Assembly: GCF_003034965.1 (NCBI RefSeq)
Contig: NZ_PZKE01000011.1
Coordinates: forward strand, 58,762-122,761
DNA: 64,000 bases
DNA from: Fuscovulum blasticum DSM 2131
GTDB lineage: Bacteria > Pseudomonadota > Alphaproteobacteria > Rhodobacterales > Rhodobacteraceae
Direction of reading: 5' to 3'
Made by a program: the position numbers and the translations under genes. The number at the start of each line of letters is the position of its first letter. Position 1 is the stretch's first letter. Shown piece by piece: positions 8,310 through 17,906 of this stretch. The notes beneath the pieces are model-generated. The model was given only the letters and a program-made list of their open reading frames with translations, was not told the origin of the DNA and searched no databases.

Positions 8310-9194
8310 TCAGGCGACGCCGGTGACTTCGGCCATTTCCTCGGCGCGCCGCGCCTCGGCCTCACGCGCAGCCTCGATCCGGGCGCGGCGGCGGCGGTTG
8401 ATCTCGTAGATCACCGCCAGAACCAGCGTCACGCAGATCAGCAGGAAGGCCAGCGCGTTGATCGTGGGGGTGATCCCCGACCGCACCTTCGAGAAGACAT
8501 AGACCGTCAGCGTGTCGGCCCCGCCCCGGGTGAACTGCGTCACGTTGAAGTTCTCGATCGACTGGAAGAAGGCCACCGCGCCGCCGGCAAAGATTGCCGG
8601 ATACAGATGCGGCAGCAGGATGCGCCGCATCACCTGCCCGTGGCTGGCACCAAGGTCCAGCGCCGCCTCTTCCAGACCGGGATCAAAACTTTGCAGCCGC
8701 GCCAGCACCAGCAGCATCACCATGGCGGCGATATAGCTGACCTGCCCAAGCACGCTCAGGTGCAGGCCGGGAACGAAGGGAAACGGCTTGCCCTCGGGCC
8801 CGAACAGTGCACCGCCCAGCTTGGTCCACATGATCATGGTGGAAATGCCGATCACCACGCCGGGAATCAGGATCGTGGCGATCATCATGCTGTAAAGCAC
8901 CGTCCGCACCCGGCCCGAGATCGAATTGATCAGGATGGCCGCCGCCGTGCCGATGATGACCGAGATCACCGCCACCGCCGCCGCCACCCACAGGGTATTG
9001 GCAAAGGCCATCAGCATCCGGTCGTCGTTCCACAGATCAACGAACCAGCGGCCCGTCCAGCCCTTCCACGGCACGATGGACGGCAGCTTGCTGTCGTTGA
9101 AGGCCGCGCCCGACATCACCACCAGCGGCGCGATCAGATAGCACAGGAACAGGACGGTATAGAGGTGCGACAGGTTCTGTCTCAGCTTGTGCAT
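8310..9194 (-). CDS. ABC transporter permease, spermidine/putrescine type (PotC-like)
   Basis: A 294-residue inner-membrane permease with about six transmembrane helices. The cytoplasmic coupling loop EEAALDLGASHGQVMRRILL (about residues 176-195) contacts the ATPase. Its sequence style is that of PotC/YdcV, the second permease of polyamine importers. The C-terminal tail after residue 260 is a highly charged helix. It is the last gene of a five-gene reverse-strand operon (two binding proteins, ATPase, two permeases) and starts 12 bases after the preceding permease ends. The substrate is inferred from family only; putrescine or spermidine is likely, but related amino compounds are possible. Confidence 0.88.
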   Translation of the reverse strand: MHKLRQNLSHLYTVLFLCYLIAPLVVMSGAAFNDSKLPSIVPWKGWTGRWFVDLWNDDRMLMAFANTLWVAAAVAVISVIIGTAAAILINSISGRVRTVLYSMMIATILIPGVVIGISTMIMWTKLGGALFGPEGKPFPFVPGLHLSVLGQVSYIAAMVMLLVLARLQSFDPGLEEAALDLGASHGQVMRRILLPHLYPAIFAGGAVAFFQSIENFNVTQFTRGGADTLTVYVFSKVRSGITPTINALAFLLICVTLVLAVIYEINRRRRARIEAAREAEARRAEEMAEVTGVA

Positions 9195-9206
9195 GGTCCT
9201 GCCCCC

Positions 9207-10133
9207 CTATTTCGCAATATCGGACAGCTTCACCTTGAACAGCCACATGGCGATGGTCACAAAGACCGTGCACAGGCTGAGCAGCATGAAGGCATAGGCG
9301 CTGGCGGTGTTCCAGTCGAGCGCGTCCTTGAACCACTGGTCGATGGTCTGCGTGAACCATTGCGAAGTGGTCGATCCCAGGATCGACGGCACCAGCAGAG
9401 ACCCCGCCGACAGCATGAACACCATGACCGACCCGCTGGCGATGCCGGGCTTGGCATGGGGCAGCACGATCCGCCAGTGGATCTTCCACCACGGCGCGCC
9501 CAGGTCTTCCGCCGCCTCGATCTGGTTGGTGTCCAGCGATTGCACGGCGTTATAGACCGGGAACAGCATGAACAGGACGTAAGTATAGATCAGCCCGATC
9601 ACCACGCCGGTATAGCCCATGTTGGTCCAGCGCACCGGCGCGTCGATCAGGCCGATGCCCAGCAGCATCGCGTTCAGCGGCCCCTTGAACGCCAGGATGA
9701 TCCACCAGGCAAAGGCGCGCAGCACTTCCGACACCCAAAGCGGAATGAACAGCATCAGCAGAAGGGTCGGCAGCGTCTTGGGGTTGACGATCTTGGCCAT
9801 GTAATAGGCCAGCGGATAGGCCAGCGCAAAGCAGATCACCGTGACCAGCATCGAATAGAAGATGGTCAGCGAAAAGGTATAGACATGCACCGGGATCGAG
9901 AAGCTGTACCCGAACAGGCTTTTCTCGACACTGCTGTCCAGCACCTTCAGGTAATTGGCGAAACTGTAGGTATCGCGCGGCCCCCCGATCTCGACCACCG
10001 GCAGATAGGGGCGGAAGCTCTGTTCGAACAGCGTGATGTTCGGAACGATCACCAGCATCAGCAGCCAGAAGGCCACCAGCAGGCAGATCAGCAGCGTCAG
10101 TCCGGGGCCATAGCGGCGCAGCATGTCCTGCAT
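9207..10133 (-). CDS. ABC transporter permease, spermidine/putrescine type (PotB-like)
   Basis: A 308-residue permease with an N-terminal helix (residues about 13-33), a large periplasmic loop (to about 75) and five further helices. The coupling motif IEAAEDLGAPWWKIHWRIVL lies near residue 200. It pairs with the PotC-like subunit downstream to form the channel. Its start codon is three bases after the ATPase stop codon, so the genes are tightly coupled. PotB-type proteins carry the longer N-terminal periplasmic loop seen here. The substrate assignment has the same limits as for its partner. Confidence 0.88.
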   Translation of the reverse strand: MQDMLRRYGPGLTLLICLLVAFWLLMLVIVPNITLFEQSFRPYLPVVEIGGPRDTYSFANYLKVLDSSVEKSLFGYSFSIPVHVYTFSLTIFYSMLVTVICFALAYPLAYYMAKIVNPKTLPTLLLMLFIPLWVSEVLRAFAWWIILAFKGPLNAMLLGIGLIDAPVRWTNMGYTGVVIGLIYTYVLFMLFPVYNAVQSLDTNQIEAAEDLGAPWWKIHWRIVLPHAKPGIASGSVMVFMLSAGSLLVPSILGSTTSQWFTQTIDQWFKDALDWNTASAYAFMLLSLCTVFVTIAMWLFKVKLSDIAK

Positions 10134-10136
10134 GGC

Positions 10137-11219
10137 TCAGCCCCGCACATTGGCATCGGGCAGGATCGCGGCGCGTTCGGCATCAAACGACATGAACATC
10201 TTCGCGCCCATCCCGGGCACCGTCGCCTGCCCGTCGTTGCGAATTTCCGCCGCCAGCTTCGCCCCGGTCTCGCTGATCGCCAGGATCGAGATGAAATTGC
10301 CCTCGAAGGACACTTCGCTGATGGTCACCGGGATCGAATTCTCGTCCGCCCTGGTCTGGCTCAGCCGCGTATGTTCGGGGCGGACATAGAGCTTCACCCC
10401 CTTGCCGCCGGCACTTGCGCCCAACCGGGCGCGGAAGGTGCCATGCGGCGTGGCAAAGGCCGCCATCCCGCCGGCAGGATTCTGAACTTCGCCGCTGAAC
10501 ACATTGTTTTCGCCCACGAAAGCGGCCACAAACCCATTCACCGGATTGTTGTAGATGTCGCGCGGGTCGGCAATCTGCTGGATGCGCCCCTGCGACATGA
10601 CCCCCACCCGGTCACTCATCGCCAGCGCCTCGCCCTGGTCATGGGTGATGTAGATGAAGGTCACGCCCGTCCGCTTCTGGATAGCGCGCAGCTCGGCCCG
10701 CATGTGCTGGCGCAGCTTCAGGTCCAGCGCCGACAGCGGCTCGTCCAGCAGCATCACCTGCGGCTCTACCGCCAGCGCGCGCGCAATCGCCACCCGCTGC
10801 TTCTGCCCGCCCGACAACTGGCTGACCATCTTGTCCCCCGCCCCCGGCAGATCGACCAGCGTCAGCAGCTCTTCGGCCTTCTTGCGGCGCGTGGCCTTGT
10901 CCACCCCCCGCACCTCAAGCCCGAAGGTGATGTTTTCCCAGATCGGCATCAGCGGAAACAGCGCCAGGTTCTGGAAGATCAGCGCCGTCGGGCGCTGGTT
11001 GGGGCGCTTGCCCTTCACATCCTGCCCGCCGATGCGGATCACGCCCTGCGTCGGCTCGATAAAGCCCGACACCATGCGCAGGATGGTGGTCTTGCCGCAG
11101 CCCGAGGGGCCCAGGAAGGAAAAGAACTCTCCCGGCCTGACCGAGACATTGGCGTTGTCGACAGCCCGAAAGCTGCCGAAATCGCAGCACACGTTTTCAA
11201 GATCGATTCCGGCGCTCAT
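10137..11219 (-). CDS. ABC transporter ATP-binding protein, polyamine type (PotA-like)
   Basis: A 360-residue ATPase. Walker A is GPSGCGKT (residues 37-44), the signature is LSGGQKQR, and Walker B is VMLLDEPLSALD, followed by the switch histidine in YITHDQGEA. The last third, from about residue 240, is the TOBE-type regulatory domain (KLYVRPEHTRL), usual in PotA and MalK. GGGGAGA lies ten bases upstream of the ATG. The 192-base gap to the preceding binding-protein gene contains a strong hairpin that probably lowers expression of the ATPase and permeases relative to the binding protein. Confidence 0.92.
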   Translation of the reverse strand: MSAGIDLENVCCDFGSFRAVDNANVSVRPGEFFSFLGPSGCGKTTILRMVSGFIEPTQGVIRIGGQDVKGKRPNQRPTALIFQNLALFPLMPIWENITFGLEVRGVDKATRRKKAEELLTLVDLPGAGDKMVSQLSGGQKQRVAIARALAVEPQVMLLDEPLSALDLKLRQHMRAELRAIQKRTGVTFIYITHDQGEALAMSDRVGVMSQGRIQQIADPRDIYNNPVNGFVAAFVGENNVFSGEVQNPAGGMAAFATPHGTFRARLGASAGGKGVKLYVRPEHTRLSQTRADENSIPVTISEVSFEGNFISILAISETGAKLAAEIRNDGQATVPGMGAKMFMSFDAERAAILPDANVRG

Positions 11220-11345
11220 CGCGTCGCTGTCTCCCCGGGGTTATCGTTTTTTGATTTGTCGTCACGCTAACAGTCGCCGCGCACACCGCAACGAATTTTT
11301 GCGTCAACCGCAGGCCCAAGCGCGACACGATGGTCCGCAAGACGG

Positions 11346-11374
11346 GCACGCCGGGCAGTTTCTGCCCGGCGTGC
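11346..11374 (-). other. Stem-loop between binding-protein and ATPase genes (expression balancer)
   Basis: GCACGCCGGGCAG pairs perfectly with CTGCCCGGCGTGC around a TTT loop, a 13-bp stem. No T run follows on the reverse strand, so it is probably a 3'-end stabiliser or partial attenuator. Such hairpins commonly follow the abundant binding-protein message in ABC operons. Confidence 0.7.
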
Positions 11375-11411
11375 TGCGGTTTCAGGCAATCCCCGCCATC
11401 GCGGGGCCCCG

Positions 11412-12530
11412 TCAGGCGGCCTTGTACTTGTCGGCGTATTCGCTGCGCTTGGCCACGAATTCGGCGGTCTGCTCGGGCCACCACCACAGCGATTTCAGCG
11501 CCGTGTCATCGAAGGTGCCCTTGTAGAAGGCGGCAATCTCCGCATCCATCAGGTCGGGCGCGCCCTTTGCCACCGGGTTCGCCTTGAAGGCGGTGGCCCA
11601 GTCGGCCGAGGGCTGCGGCGTGGCAACGAACTTCGCCAGCTCGGCGGCGGCATCCGCGTTCTTCGCGGCCTTCAGCAACGAGAAGCCCTGATTCCAGGCA
11701 AAGGCGCCCTCGACCGGCGCGATGTACTTGAAGCCGTCGTTGCGCACGTTGAAGCCGGTCGAATCCCAGCACAGGCCGATGGTGGCGCCATTGGCCTGGA
11801 AGCCGGCCACCGCCTCGTTCTCGCCCGACCACCACTGCACCACATTGCCCTTGACCTTGATCGCCTCGGCCAGCGCGATGTCCCACAGCTCGGTCATGGC
11901 CGCCATGTCGACATAGCCATCGCGCCACGGACGCGGCAGCTTGCCCTGCGCTTCCAGCCAGCGGCCCATCGCGGCCAACGTCGAATGGGGCCGCAGCACG
12001 GCCGCGTTGTCGGCGCTGAACAGGTCGCCCAGGCTGGGCGGCGTCGCCAGCTTGGCATCGGCTTCCGACGCGACCAGCGCCTCGGTGCCCCAGACCGAAG
12101 GCACAATCATCAGCGCGCCGTCAAGGCGCGACATCTCGCCCGCCGCGCCATCGGCCAGACCCGGCAGATAGGCATCCAGCGCCACCTTCGATTCGTCCCA
12201 GGCCTGCAGCAGACCGTTGGCATTGTAGCTGCCCCAGCGGTCGATGGTGGTTTCAATCAGGTCCAGCGCGCCGGTTTCCTGCGCGATCTTGGCTTCGGCA
12301 TACATGGTCTCGTGATCGGGAACTTCCTTGAAGTTCACCTTGATCCCGGTCGCGGCTTCGAAAGCCGGAAAGACCTTTTCCGCAAGGGTCGGATAGCCGG
12401 CCCAGCCGATGAAGTTCAACTCGCCCGACGAGGCAAGCGCCTTGGACGAAATGATCGCGGGCGCGGCCAGAAGGCCCGCACCGGCGGCAGTCGTCTGAAG
12501 GAAACGGCGGCGGTTGAGGTGGAAGGTCAT
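11412..12530 (-). CDS. Polyamine-type extracellular solute-binding protein, copy 2 (Tat-exported)
   Basis: A 372-residue periplasmic binding protein of the PotD/PotF group. The N-terminus NRRRFLQTTAAGAGLLAAPA is a twin-arginine signal, so the protein is exported folded. The mature domain starts near GELNFIGWAGYP, and TELWDIALAEAIKVKGNVVQ and WWSGENEA lie mid-protein. It ends in EYADKYKAA, like copy 1 upstream; by eye about three quarters of residues match. The ATG at 12530 follows GAGAGA; an open frame continues upstream but lacks a signal sequence. It delivers ligand to the PotABC-like complex encoded just downstream. Confidence 0.9.
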   Translation of the reverse strand: MTFHLNRRRFLQTTAAGAGLLAAPAIISSKALASSGELNFIGWAGYPTLAEKVFPAFEAATGIKVNFKEVPDHETMYAEAKIAQETGALDLIETTIDRWGSYNANGLLQAWDESKVALDAYLPGLADGAAGEMSRLDGALMIVPSVWGTEALVASEADAKLATPPSLGDLFSADNAAVLRPHSTLAAMGRWLEAQGKLPRPWRDGYVDMAAMTELWDIALAEAIKVKGNVVQWWSGENEAVAGFQANGATIGLCWDSTGFNVRNDGFKYIAPVEGAFAWNQGFSLLKAAKNADAAAELAKFVATPQPSADWATAFKANPVAKGAPDLMDAEIAAFYKGTFDDTALKSLWWWPEQTAEFVAKRSEYADKYKAA

Positions 12531-12610
12531 GTTCTCTCTCCTGCATGGCGCAAGGCGCGCTGAGCGGTGCCTTGCCACGCCCATGTAACGGTCAAGCGAC
12601 AGAAAAGTGA

Positions 12611-12648
12611 ACAAAAATAAGGCGGCGCGCGAATCCGCACGCCGCCTT
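12611..12648 (-). terminator. Intrinsic terminator after solute-binding protein copy 1
   Basis: On the reverse strand the stem AAGGCGGCG/CGCCGCCTT (12648-12640 with 12627-12619) is followed by TTATTTTTG. It separates binding-protein copy 1 from copy 2, so each copy may be made at its own level. Confidence 0.8.
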
Positions 12649-12691
12649 CCGCCTATCAAACGGGGCGCGCTCTGCCGCGCCCCCGGCGGTG

Positions 12692-13816
12692 TCAGGCCGC
12701 CTTGTACTTGTCTGCGTATTCGGTCCGCTTGGCGATGAACTCGGCCGATTGCTCGGGCCACCACCACAGCTTGGCCAGCGCCTCGTCGTTGAAGGTGCCG
12801 TTGTAATAGGCCGAAACTTCCGGGTCCATCAGATCGGCCGCGCCCTTGCCCACCGGGTTGGACGAGAAGGCCGAAGCCCAGCCCGCCGCCCCTTCGGCGG
12901 TCGAGACGTATTTCACGAACTCATGCGCCTGATCGACGTTCTTGGCGTTCTTCATCAGCACAAAGCCCTGATGCCAGGCAAAGGCCCCTTCCACCGGGGC
13001 AACGTATTTGTAGCCGTCCTTGCGCAGGTTGAAGCCGGTGGAATCCCAGCACAAGCCGATCGTGGCGCCGTTCGCGGTGAACCCGGCATTGGCCTCGTTC
13101 TCGCCCGACCACCACTGCACCACATTGCCCTTGGCCTTGATCGCCTCGGCCAGCGCAATGTCCCACAGCTCGGTCATGGCAGCCATGTCGGTATAGCCGT
13201 CCATCCACGGGCGCGGCAGCTTGCCGGTCGCGTCCAGCCAGCGGCCCATGGCAGCCAGCGTCGAATGGGGCCGCAGCACGGCCTGGTTCTCGGCGTTGAA
13301 CAGGTCGCCCAGGCTGGGCGGGGTCGACAGCTTGGCGTCGGCCTCGTTCACCACCAGCGATTCCGTGCCCCAGACCGACGGGACATAGAACAGCTTGCCA
13401 TCGGCGCGCGAACGGTCGCCCGCCGCGCCATCGGCCAGACCGGGCAGATAGTTCGACATCGCCAGCTTGGCTTCGTCGAACGGCGCCAGCAGGCCGTTCG
13501 AATTCCAGCCGCCCCAGCGGTCCAGCGTCGGCTCGATCACGTCGATGCCGCCGGCCTCCAGCGCGACCTTGGCTTCCGCGAACATCGTGTCCTGATCGGG
13601 CAGTTCCTTGAAGTTCACCTTGATGCCGGTGGCCTTCTCGAAGGCCGGAAACACCTTTTCGGTCAGCGCGGGATAGCCCGCCCAGCCGACGAAGTTGATT
13701 TCGCCCGATGAGGCCAGCGCCTTGGACGAAATAAGGGCAGGCGCGGCCAGAAGACCGGCGCCCGCCGCCGAGGTTTTCAGGAACCGGCGGCGGCTAAGGG
13801 GGGTAAGCGTGGTCAA
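12692..13816 (-). CDS. Polyamine-type extracellular solute-binding protein, copy 1 (Tat-exported, TTG start)
   Basis: A 374-residue paralogue of the next gene downstream. SRRRFLKTSAAGAGLLAAPA is a twin-arginine signal, and the mature part opens with GEINFVGWAGYP. I place the start at the TTG at 13816, because AGGGAG lies seven bases upstream and the signal then begins nine residues into the protein. The frame stays open further upstream without a good start. The two copies keep the same length and the same C-terminal EYADKYKAA, which points to a tandem duplication followed by moderate divergence. A terminator after this gene means copy 2 and the permease genes are transcribed by read-through or from another promoter. 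Confidence 0.88.
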   Translation of the reverse strand: MTTLTPLSRRRFLKTSAAGAGLLAAPALISSKALASSGEINFVGWAGYPALTEKVFPAFEKATGIKVNFKELPDQDTMFAEAKVALEAGGIDVIEPTLDRWGGWNSNGLLAPFDEAKLAMSNYLPGLADGAAGDRSRADGKLFYVPSVWGTESLVVNEADAKLSTPPSLGDLFNAENQAVLRPHSTLAAMGRWLDATGKLPRPWMDGYTDMAAMTELWDIALAEAIKAKGNVVQWWSGENEANAGFTANGATIGLCWDSTGFNLRKDGYKYVAPVEGAFAWHQGFVLMKNAKNVDQAHEFVKYVSTAEGAAGWASAFSSNPVGKGAADLMDPEVSAYYNGTFNDEALAKLWWWPEQSAEFIAKRTEYADKYKAA

Positions 13817-14108
13817 GTTCGTTCTCCCTGGTTGACTTTGGGTCAGTGCACAGCGGTTTGCCCGCTTTTCATTGCTCGGGTCTCGCCCGGCTGACCGATG
13901 TCCTCGCCCTGCAGACCGGCAAAGACACAAGGCACGGCACAGAGATCCCAGAGCCGCACCATAGGGCAGCAGCCCCCTCGTCTGTCAACGGACCTGTGGG
14001 CCTGCCGGCTGCCGGACGCCGGAATTTGGCGTCTGTCGCAGGGTATGACTGTTTTATGCACGTCGGATGCACGCAAGATGCCTGTTCCGCAGCAGGGGGC
14101 GGCGCCAT
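13817..14108. other. Intergenic region upstream of the binding-protein genes
   Basis: About 290 bases between the start of binding-protein copy 1 and the pntB terminator. It must hold the promoter of the polyamine-type operon (read leftwards). I see the ribosome site near 13823-13829 but no convincing -35/-10 pair, and no open frame with family resemblance. It contains short GC-rich inverted repeats around 14005-14025 of no clear meaning. Confidence 0.4.
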
Positions 14109-14136
14109 GAAAAAGGGCGGCCCCGACGGGCCGCCC
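14109..14136 (-). terminator. Intrinsic terminator of pntAB
   Basis: GGGCGGCCC (14115-14123) pairs with GGGCCGCCC (14128-14136) around CGAC. Read on the reverse strand it is followed by TTTTTC. It lies 24 bases beyond the pntB stop codon. Confidence 0.85.
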
Positions 14137-14159
14137 CCTGTGTCCTGTTTCCCGCGACC

Positions 14160-15605
14160 TCAGTCGATCATCGGGATCAGCGCATCCAGGCTTTTCTTGG
14201 CATCGCCATAGAACATCCGGGTATTGTCCTTGTAGAACAACGGGTTCTCGATGCCGGAATAGCCCGTGCCCTGCCCGCGCTTGCTGACGAACACCTGCTT
14301 GGCCTTCCAGACCTCCAGCACCGGCATCCCGGCGATGGGGGAATTGGGATCTTCCTGCGCCGCCGGGTTCACGATGTCATTGGACCCAATGACGATCACC
14401 ACATCGGTAGACGGAAAATCTTCATTGATTTCATCCATTTCCAGCACGATGTCATAGGGAACCTTGGCCTCGGCCAGCAGCACGTTCATGTGCCCCGGCA
14501 GGCGGCCGGCCACCGGATGGATGGCAAAACGCACCTCTTTCCCCCGCGCCCGCAGCTTCCGCGTCAGCTCGCTGACCGACTGCTGCGCCTGCGCCACCGC
14601 CATGCCATAGCCCGGCACGATGATCACGCTGTCAGCATCGTTCAAAGCCGCCGCCACACCTTCCGCATCAATCGCAACCTGCTCGCCCGCGATCTCCATC
14701 GCCGGGCCGGTGGTATTGCCGAACCCGCCCAGGATCACGCTGATGAAGCTGCGGTTCATCGCCTTGCACATGATGTAGCTGAGGATGGCCCCCGAAGACC
14801 CCACCAATGCGCCGGTCACGATCAGAAGGTCATTGCCCAGCGTGAAGCCGATGGCCGCCGCCGCCCAGCCGGAATAGCTGTTCAGCATCGACACCACGAC
14901 CGGCATGTCGGCGCCGCCGATGCCCATGATCAGATGATAGCCGATGAACAGCGCCAGCGCCGTCATCAGGAACAGCGGGAAGATCGACGCGGTCTTCAGG
15001 TAAAGCACCAGCATCAGCAGCGACAGGATCGCCGCCCCTGCGTTCAGCAGATGCCCGCCCTGCAACTGCTTGGCCTTGCCATCCACCTTGCCGGCCAGCT
15101 TGCCGAAGGCCACGACCGAGCCGGTGAAGGTGACGGCCCCGATGAAGATGCCAAGGAAGACCTCGACCCGCAGGATGTTCAACTCGACCGTGGTCTTGTG
15201 CGCCAGAACGGCGGCAAAGCCTGCCAGCGCAGATCGGGCGATGTCATCCATCGCGGCCACGCGGGCGGCCTCGATATGGGCGTTCAGCCCGATGAACACC
15301 GCCGCAAGACCAACGAAACTGTGCAATGCCGCCACAAGCTGTGGCATCTCGGTCATCTGGACCCGCGTCGCCGCCATGTAACCAAGGGCCGAGCCCGCGG
15401 CCAGCATGACGATCAGGAAGAACCAGCCGAAGAAACCAAGGCTGACTTCCGGTCCGAAGATGGTGCCGACAACGGCAATCGCCATGCCGACAATGCCGTA
15501 CCAGACGGCGCGCTTGGCGCTTTCCTGGCCCGACAGCCCGCCAAGGCTGAGAATGAACAGAACGGCAGCCGCGATATAGGCGCCTTGGGTCAATCCGATG
15601 CTCAT
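14160..15605 (-). CDS. pntB: NAD(P) transhydrogenase subunit beta
   Basis: PntB holds the NADP(H)-binding domain III and most of the proton channel of the membrane transhydrogenase, which makes NADPH from NADH using the proton gradient. The 481-residue product begins with a block of nine or so transmembrane helices (to about residue 270) and ends in the Rossmann domain. There [15 protein letters not shown] (about 330-345) is the NADP-binding motif and [14 protein letters not shown] (about 405-418) is conserved. Length equals the usual PntB length. It starts ten bases after pntA ends, and an intrinsic terminator follows. Confidence 0.97.
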   Translation of the reverse strand: MSIGLTQGAYIAAAVLFILSLGGLSGQESAKRAVWYGIVGMAIAVVGTIFGPEVSLGFFGWFFLIVMLAAGSALGYMAATRVQMTEMPQLVAALHSFVGLAAVFIGLNAHIEAARVAAMDDIARSALAGFAAVLAHKTTVELNILRVEVFLGIFIGAVTFTGSVVAFGKLAGKVDGKAKQLQGGHLLNAGAAILSLLMLVLYLKTASIFPLFLMTALALFIGYHLIMGIGGADMPVVVSMLNSYSGWAAAAIGFTLGNDLLIVTGALVGSSGAILSYIMCKAMNRSFISVILGGFGNTTGPAMEIAGEQVAIDAEGVAAALNDADSVIIVPGYGMAVAQAQQSVSELTRKLRARGKEVRFAIHPVAGRLPGHMNVLLAEAKVPYDIVLEMDEINEDFPSTDVVIVIGSNDIVNPAAQEDPNSPIAGMPVLEVWKAKQVFVSKRGQGTGYSGIENPLFYKDNTRMFYGDAKKSLDALIPMID

Positions 15606-15615
15606 GGCCCTACCC

Positions 15616-17196
15616 TCACGACTTCTGGAACATGGCCAGCATCCGGCGCGTGACCAGGAAGCCGCCGACGATATTGATGGTGGCGATCAGAACCGAGACC
15701 GCCGCCAGGATCAGCACGAAGAAGTTGCCTGACCCGATCTGCAACAGCGCCCCCAGCACGATGATGCCGGAAATCGCGTTGGTCACCGCCATCAGCGGCG
15801 TGTGCAGGCTATGGCTGACGTTCCAGATCACCTGGAAGCCCACGAAACAGGCCAGCACGAAGACGATGAAGTGCGACATGAAGCTGGCGGGCGCATACAG
15901 CCCCACCAGCCCCATCAGCGCCCCGCCCGCGGCCAGCATCACCACCTGATTGCGCGTCTGCTGCTTGAAGGCCGCGGCCTCTTGCGCCTTGCGCTCTTCC
16001 GGGGTCAGTTCCCTGGCCTTTTCCTTCGGCTTGGCGGCTGCAATGGCCTGAACCTTGGGCGGCGGTGGCGGATAGGTGATCGCCCCGTCATGCGCCACAG
16101 TGGCGCTGCGGATCACGTCATCTTCCATGTTGTGGACGATGACACCGTCCTTCTTGGGCGTAAGGTCCGCCAGCATGTGACGGATATTGTTTGAATAAAG
16201 GCTTGATGCCTGCGTCGCCATCCGGCTGGGGAAGTCGGTGTAGCCAACGATGGTGACGCCATTGTCGGTGACGATCTTTTCATCCGGCACCGTCAGGTCG
16301 CAGTTGCCGCCCCGCTCGGCCGCCAGATCGACGATCACGCTGCCGCGCTTCATCGCGCGCACCATATCTTCGGTCCACAGCTTGGGGGCCGGACGTCCGG
16401 GGATCAGCGCCGTGGTGATCACGATGTCCATGTCGGGGGCCAGCTCGCGGAATTTCTTGAGCTGGGCTTCGCGGAATTCAGGGCTGGAAGGCGCGGCATA
16501 GCCGCCCGTCGCGGCCCCGTCCTGCGTCTGTTCGGCGAAGTCGAGATAGACGAACTCGGCCCCCATCGATTCGATCTGCTCAGCCACTTCGGGGCGCACG
16601 TCGAAGGCATAGGTGATGGCGCCCAGGCTGACGCTGGCCCCGATCGCGGCCAGACCTGCCACGCCCGCGCCCACCACCAGAACCTTGGCCGGGGGCACCT
16701 TGCCCGCTGCCGTCACCTGCCCGGTGAAGAAGCGCGGGAAGTTGTTCGCCGCCTCGATCACCGCACGGTAGCCGGCAAGGTTTGCGGTGGACGACAGCGC
16801 ATCCATCTTCTGGGCGCGGGAAATCCGCGGCACCATGTCCATGGCGACGACGGTCGCGCCCTGTGCCTTGACGGTTTCCAGAAGATCCGGGTTCTGGGCC
16901 GGCCAGAAGAAGCTGATCAGGGTCTGCCCCTGCCGCAGCGCCTTGGCTTCCTTTTCCTCGGGGCCGCGCACCTTGACCACCACATCGGCGGCCGCGAGCA
17001 CGGCCTTGGCATCGGCCAGCACCTCGACCCCTGCCGCCGCATAGGCGGCATCGGTGAAGCCGGCCTTGTCGCCCGCACCCGACTGGATGCAGCAGCTATG
17101 GCCCAGCTTCTGAATGGCAAGCGCCGACTCTGGCGTCATCGCCACCCGGTTCTCACCCGCAAACACTTCCGTCAAAGCACCGATTTTCACCGTCAT
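15616..17196 (-). CDS. pntA: NAD(P) transhydrogenase subunit alpha
   Basis: A 526-residue PntA with the NAD(H)-binding domain I (residues 1 to about 380) and the membrane domain II in a single chain, as in E. coli. Some alphaproteobacteria split it into PntAA and PntAB. Domain I shows the alanine-dehydrogenase-like fold with [16 protein letters not shown] (about residues 168-183) for NAD binding and [12 protein letters not shown] further on. A linker rich in Lys/Glu/Ala (about 380-410) leads to four helices. The start at 17196 follows AGGAGG closely. Together with PntB it supplies NADPH and connects it to the proton-motive force. Confidence 0.97.
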   Translation of the reverse strand: MTVKIGALTEVFAGENRVAMTPESALAIQKLGHSCCIQSGAGDKAGFTDAAYAAAGVEVLADAKAVLAAADVVVKVRGPEEKEAKALRQGQTLISFFWPAQNPDLLETVKAQGATVVAMDMVPRISRAQKMDALSSTANLAGYRAVIEAANNFPRFFTGQVTAAGKVPPAKVLVVGAGVAGLAAIGASVSLGAITYAFDVRPEVAEQIESMGAEFVYLDFAEQTQDGAATGGYAAPSSPEFREAQLKKFRELAPDMDIVITTALIPGRPAPKLWTEDMVRAMKRGSVIVDLAAERGGNCDLTVPDEKIVTDNGVTIVGYTDFPSRMATQASSLYSNNIRHMLADLTPKKDGVIVHNMEDDVIRSATVAHDGAITYPPPPPKVQAIAAAKPKEKARELTPEERKAQEAAAFKQQTRNQVVMLAAGGALMGLVGLYAPASFMSHFIVFVLACFVGFQVIWNVSHSLHTPLMAVTNAISGIIVLGALLQIGSGNFFVLILAAVSVLIATINIVGGFLVTRRMLAMFQKS

Positions 17197-17283
17197 AGCC
17201 TCCTGTGGCGGCCGTTATCGTTCTTCGTGCCTACGTGCTGCGCAACTTTCTTTCAATCCCGAATTGCGGATTGACCGAATGTC

Positions 17284-17760
17284 TCATCGCCGCAGGCCGT
17301 TACCAAAGGGAACCCCGGTCATCCAGCGCGCAGTGCCGGCCGCCCATGTGTCGAAACCGGCGCCAAAGCGGGCGCGCAGCCGCGCCTCTTCATCAAGAAT
17401 GAAGCGGGTTTCGATGATCCAGACGAATCCTGCCAGCAGGGGCAACGCCCAAGGCGCATTGAAGCCAAGGCAAGCGCCCGCGACCACCATCAGATCGCCC
17501 AGATAGATCGGGTTGCGCGACCAGGCGAAAACCCCGCCGGTCACCAGAACCGATGGCATCTGGCGCGGAATCACCGTGGTCCGGGCCAGGGCCATCTGCG
17601 CCCCCGCCACCGCCATCAGCGCAACGCCGGCCAGCGCCAGCAGCATCCCCAGGGCCGGACCGACCGGCGACAGGAAATCCCAGGGCCAGAGGCGGCCCAG
17701 ACCCCAGGCCAAGGCTACCGCCGCCATCGTCCACACCGGCGGCCAATCCAGCGCCTTCAT
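17284..17760 (-). CDS. Isoprenylcysteine carboxyl methyltransferase-like membrane protein
   Basis: A 158-residue integral membrane protein of the ICMT/phospholipid-methyltransferase (PEMT/NnrU-like) group. The diagnostic part is GGVFAWSRNPIYLGDLMVVA (about residues 80-99), and a later ETRFILDEEARLRARFG is the C-terminal part of the fold. It has four or so hydrophobic segments. AGGAG lies upstream of the ATG at 17760. The bacterial substrates of these enzymes are mostly unknown, so only the S-adenosylmethionine-dependent methyltransferase fold is claimed. The gene is single, divergent from kynU and downstream of nothing obvious. Confidence 0.8.
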   Translation of the reverse strand: MKALDWPPVWTMAAVALAWGLGRLWPWDFLSPVGPALGMLLALAGVALMAVAGAQMALARTTVIPRQMPSVLVTGGVFAWSRNPIYLGDLMVVAGACLGFNAPWALPLLAGFVWIIETRFILDEEARLRARFGAGFDTWAAGTARWMTGVPFGNGLRR

Positions 17761-17906
17761 GCCCTGCTCCTGCTGCAAACCCCGCGACAGCCGACACTGG
17801 CGCAGGGCATGACCGGAACGCAAGCGGCCTCAAGGACGCATCCCGGAACGGCGGGGCTGGAGGAATCCGCCGCAGTAAGGCATGACAGGGCCAAGAGGAG
17901 CGCCCC

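Noticed and set aside
8181..11270. A 1029-codon forward open frame across the polyamine-type ABC genes
   Set aside because: It is rich in His, Arg, Gln and Asp and lies antisense to three genes with intact ABC motifs.
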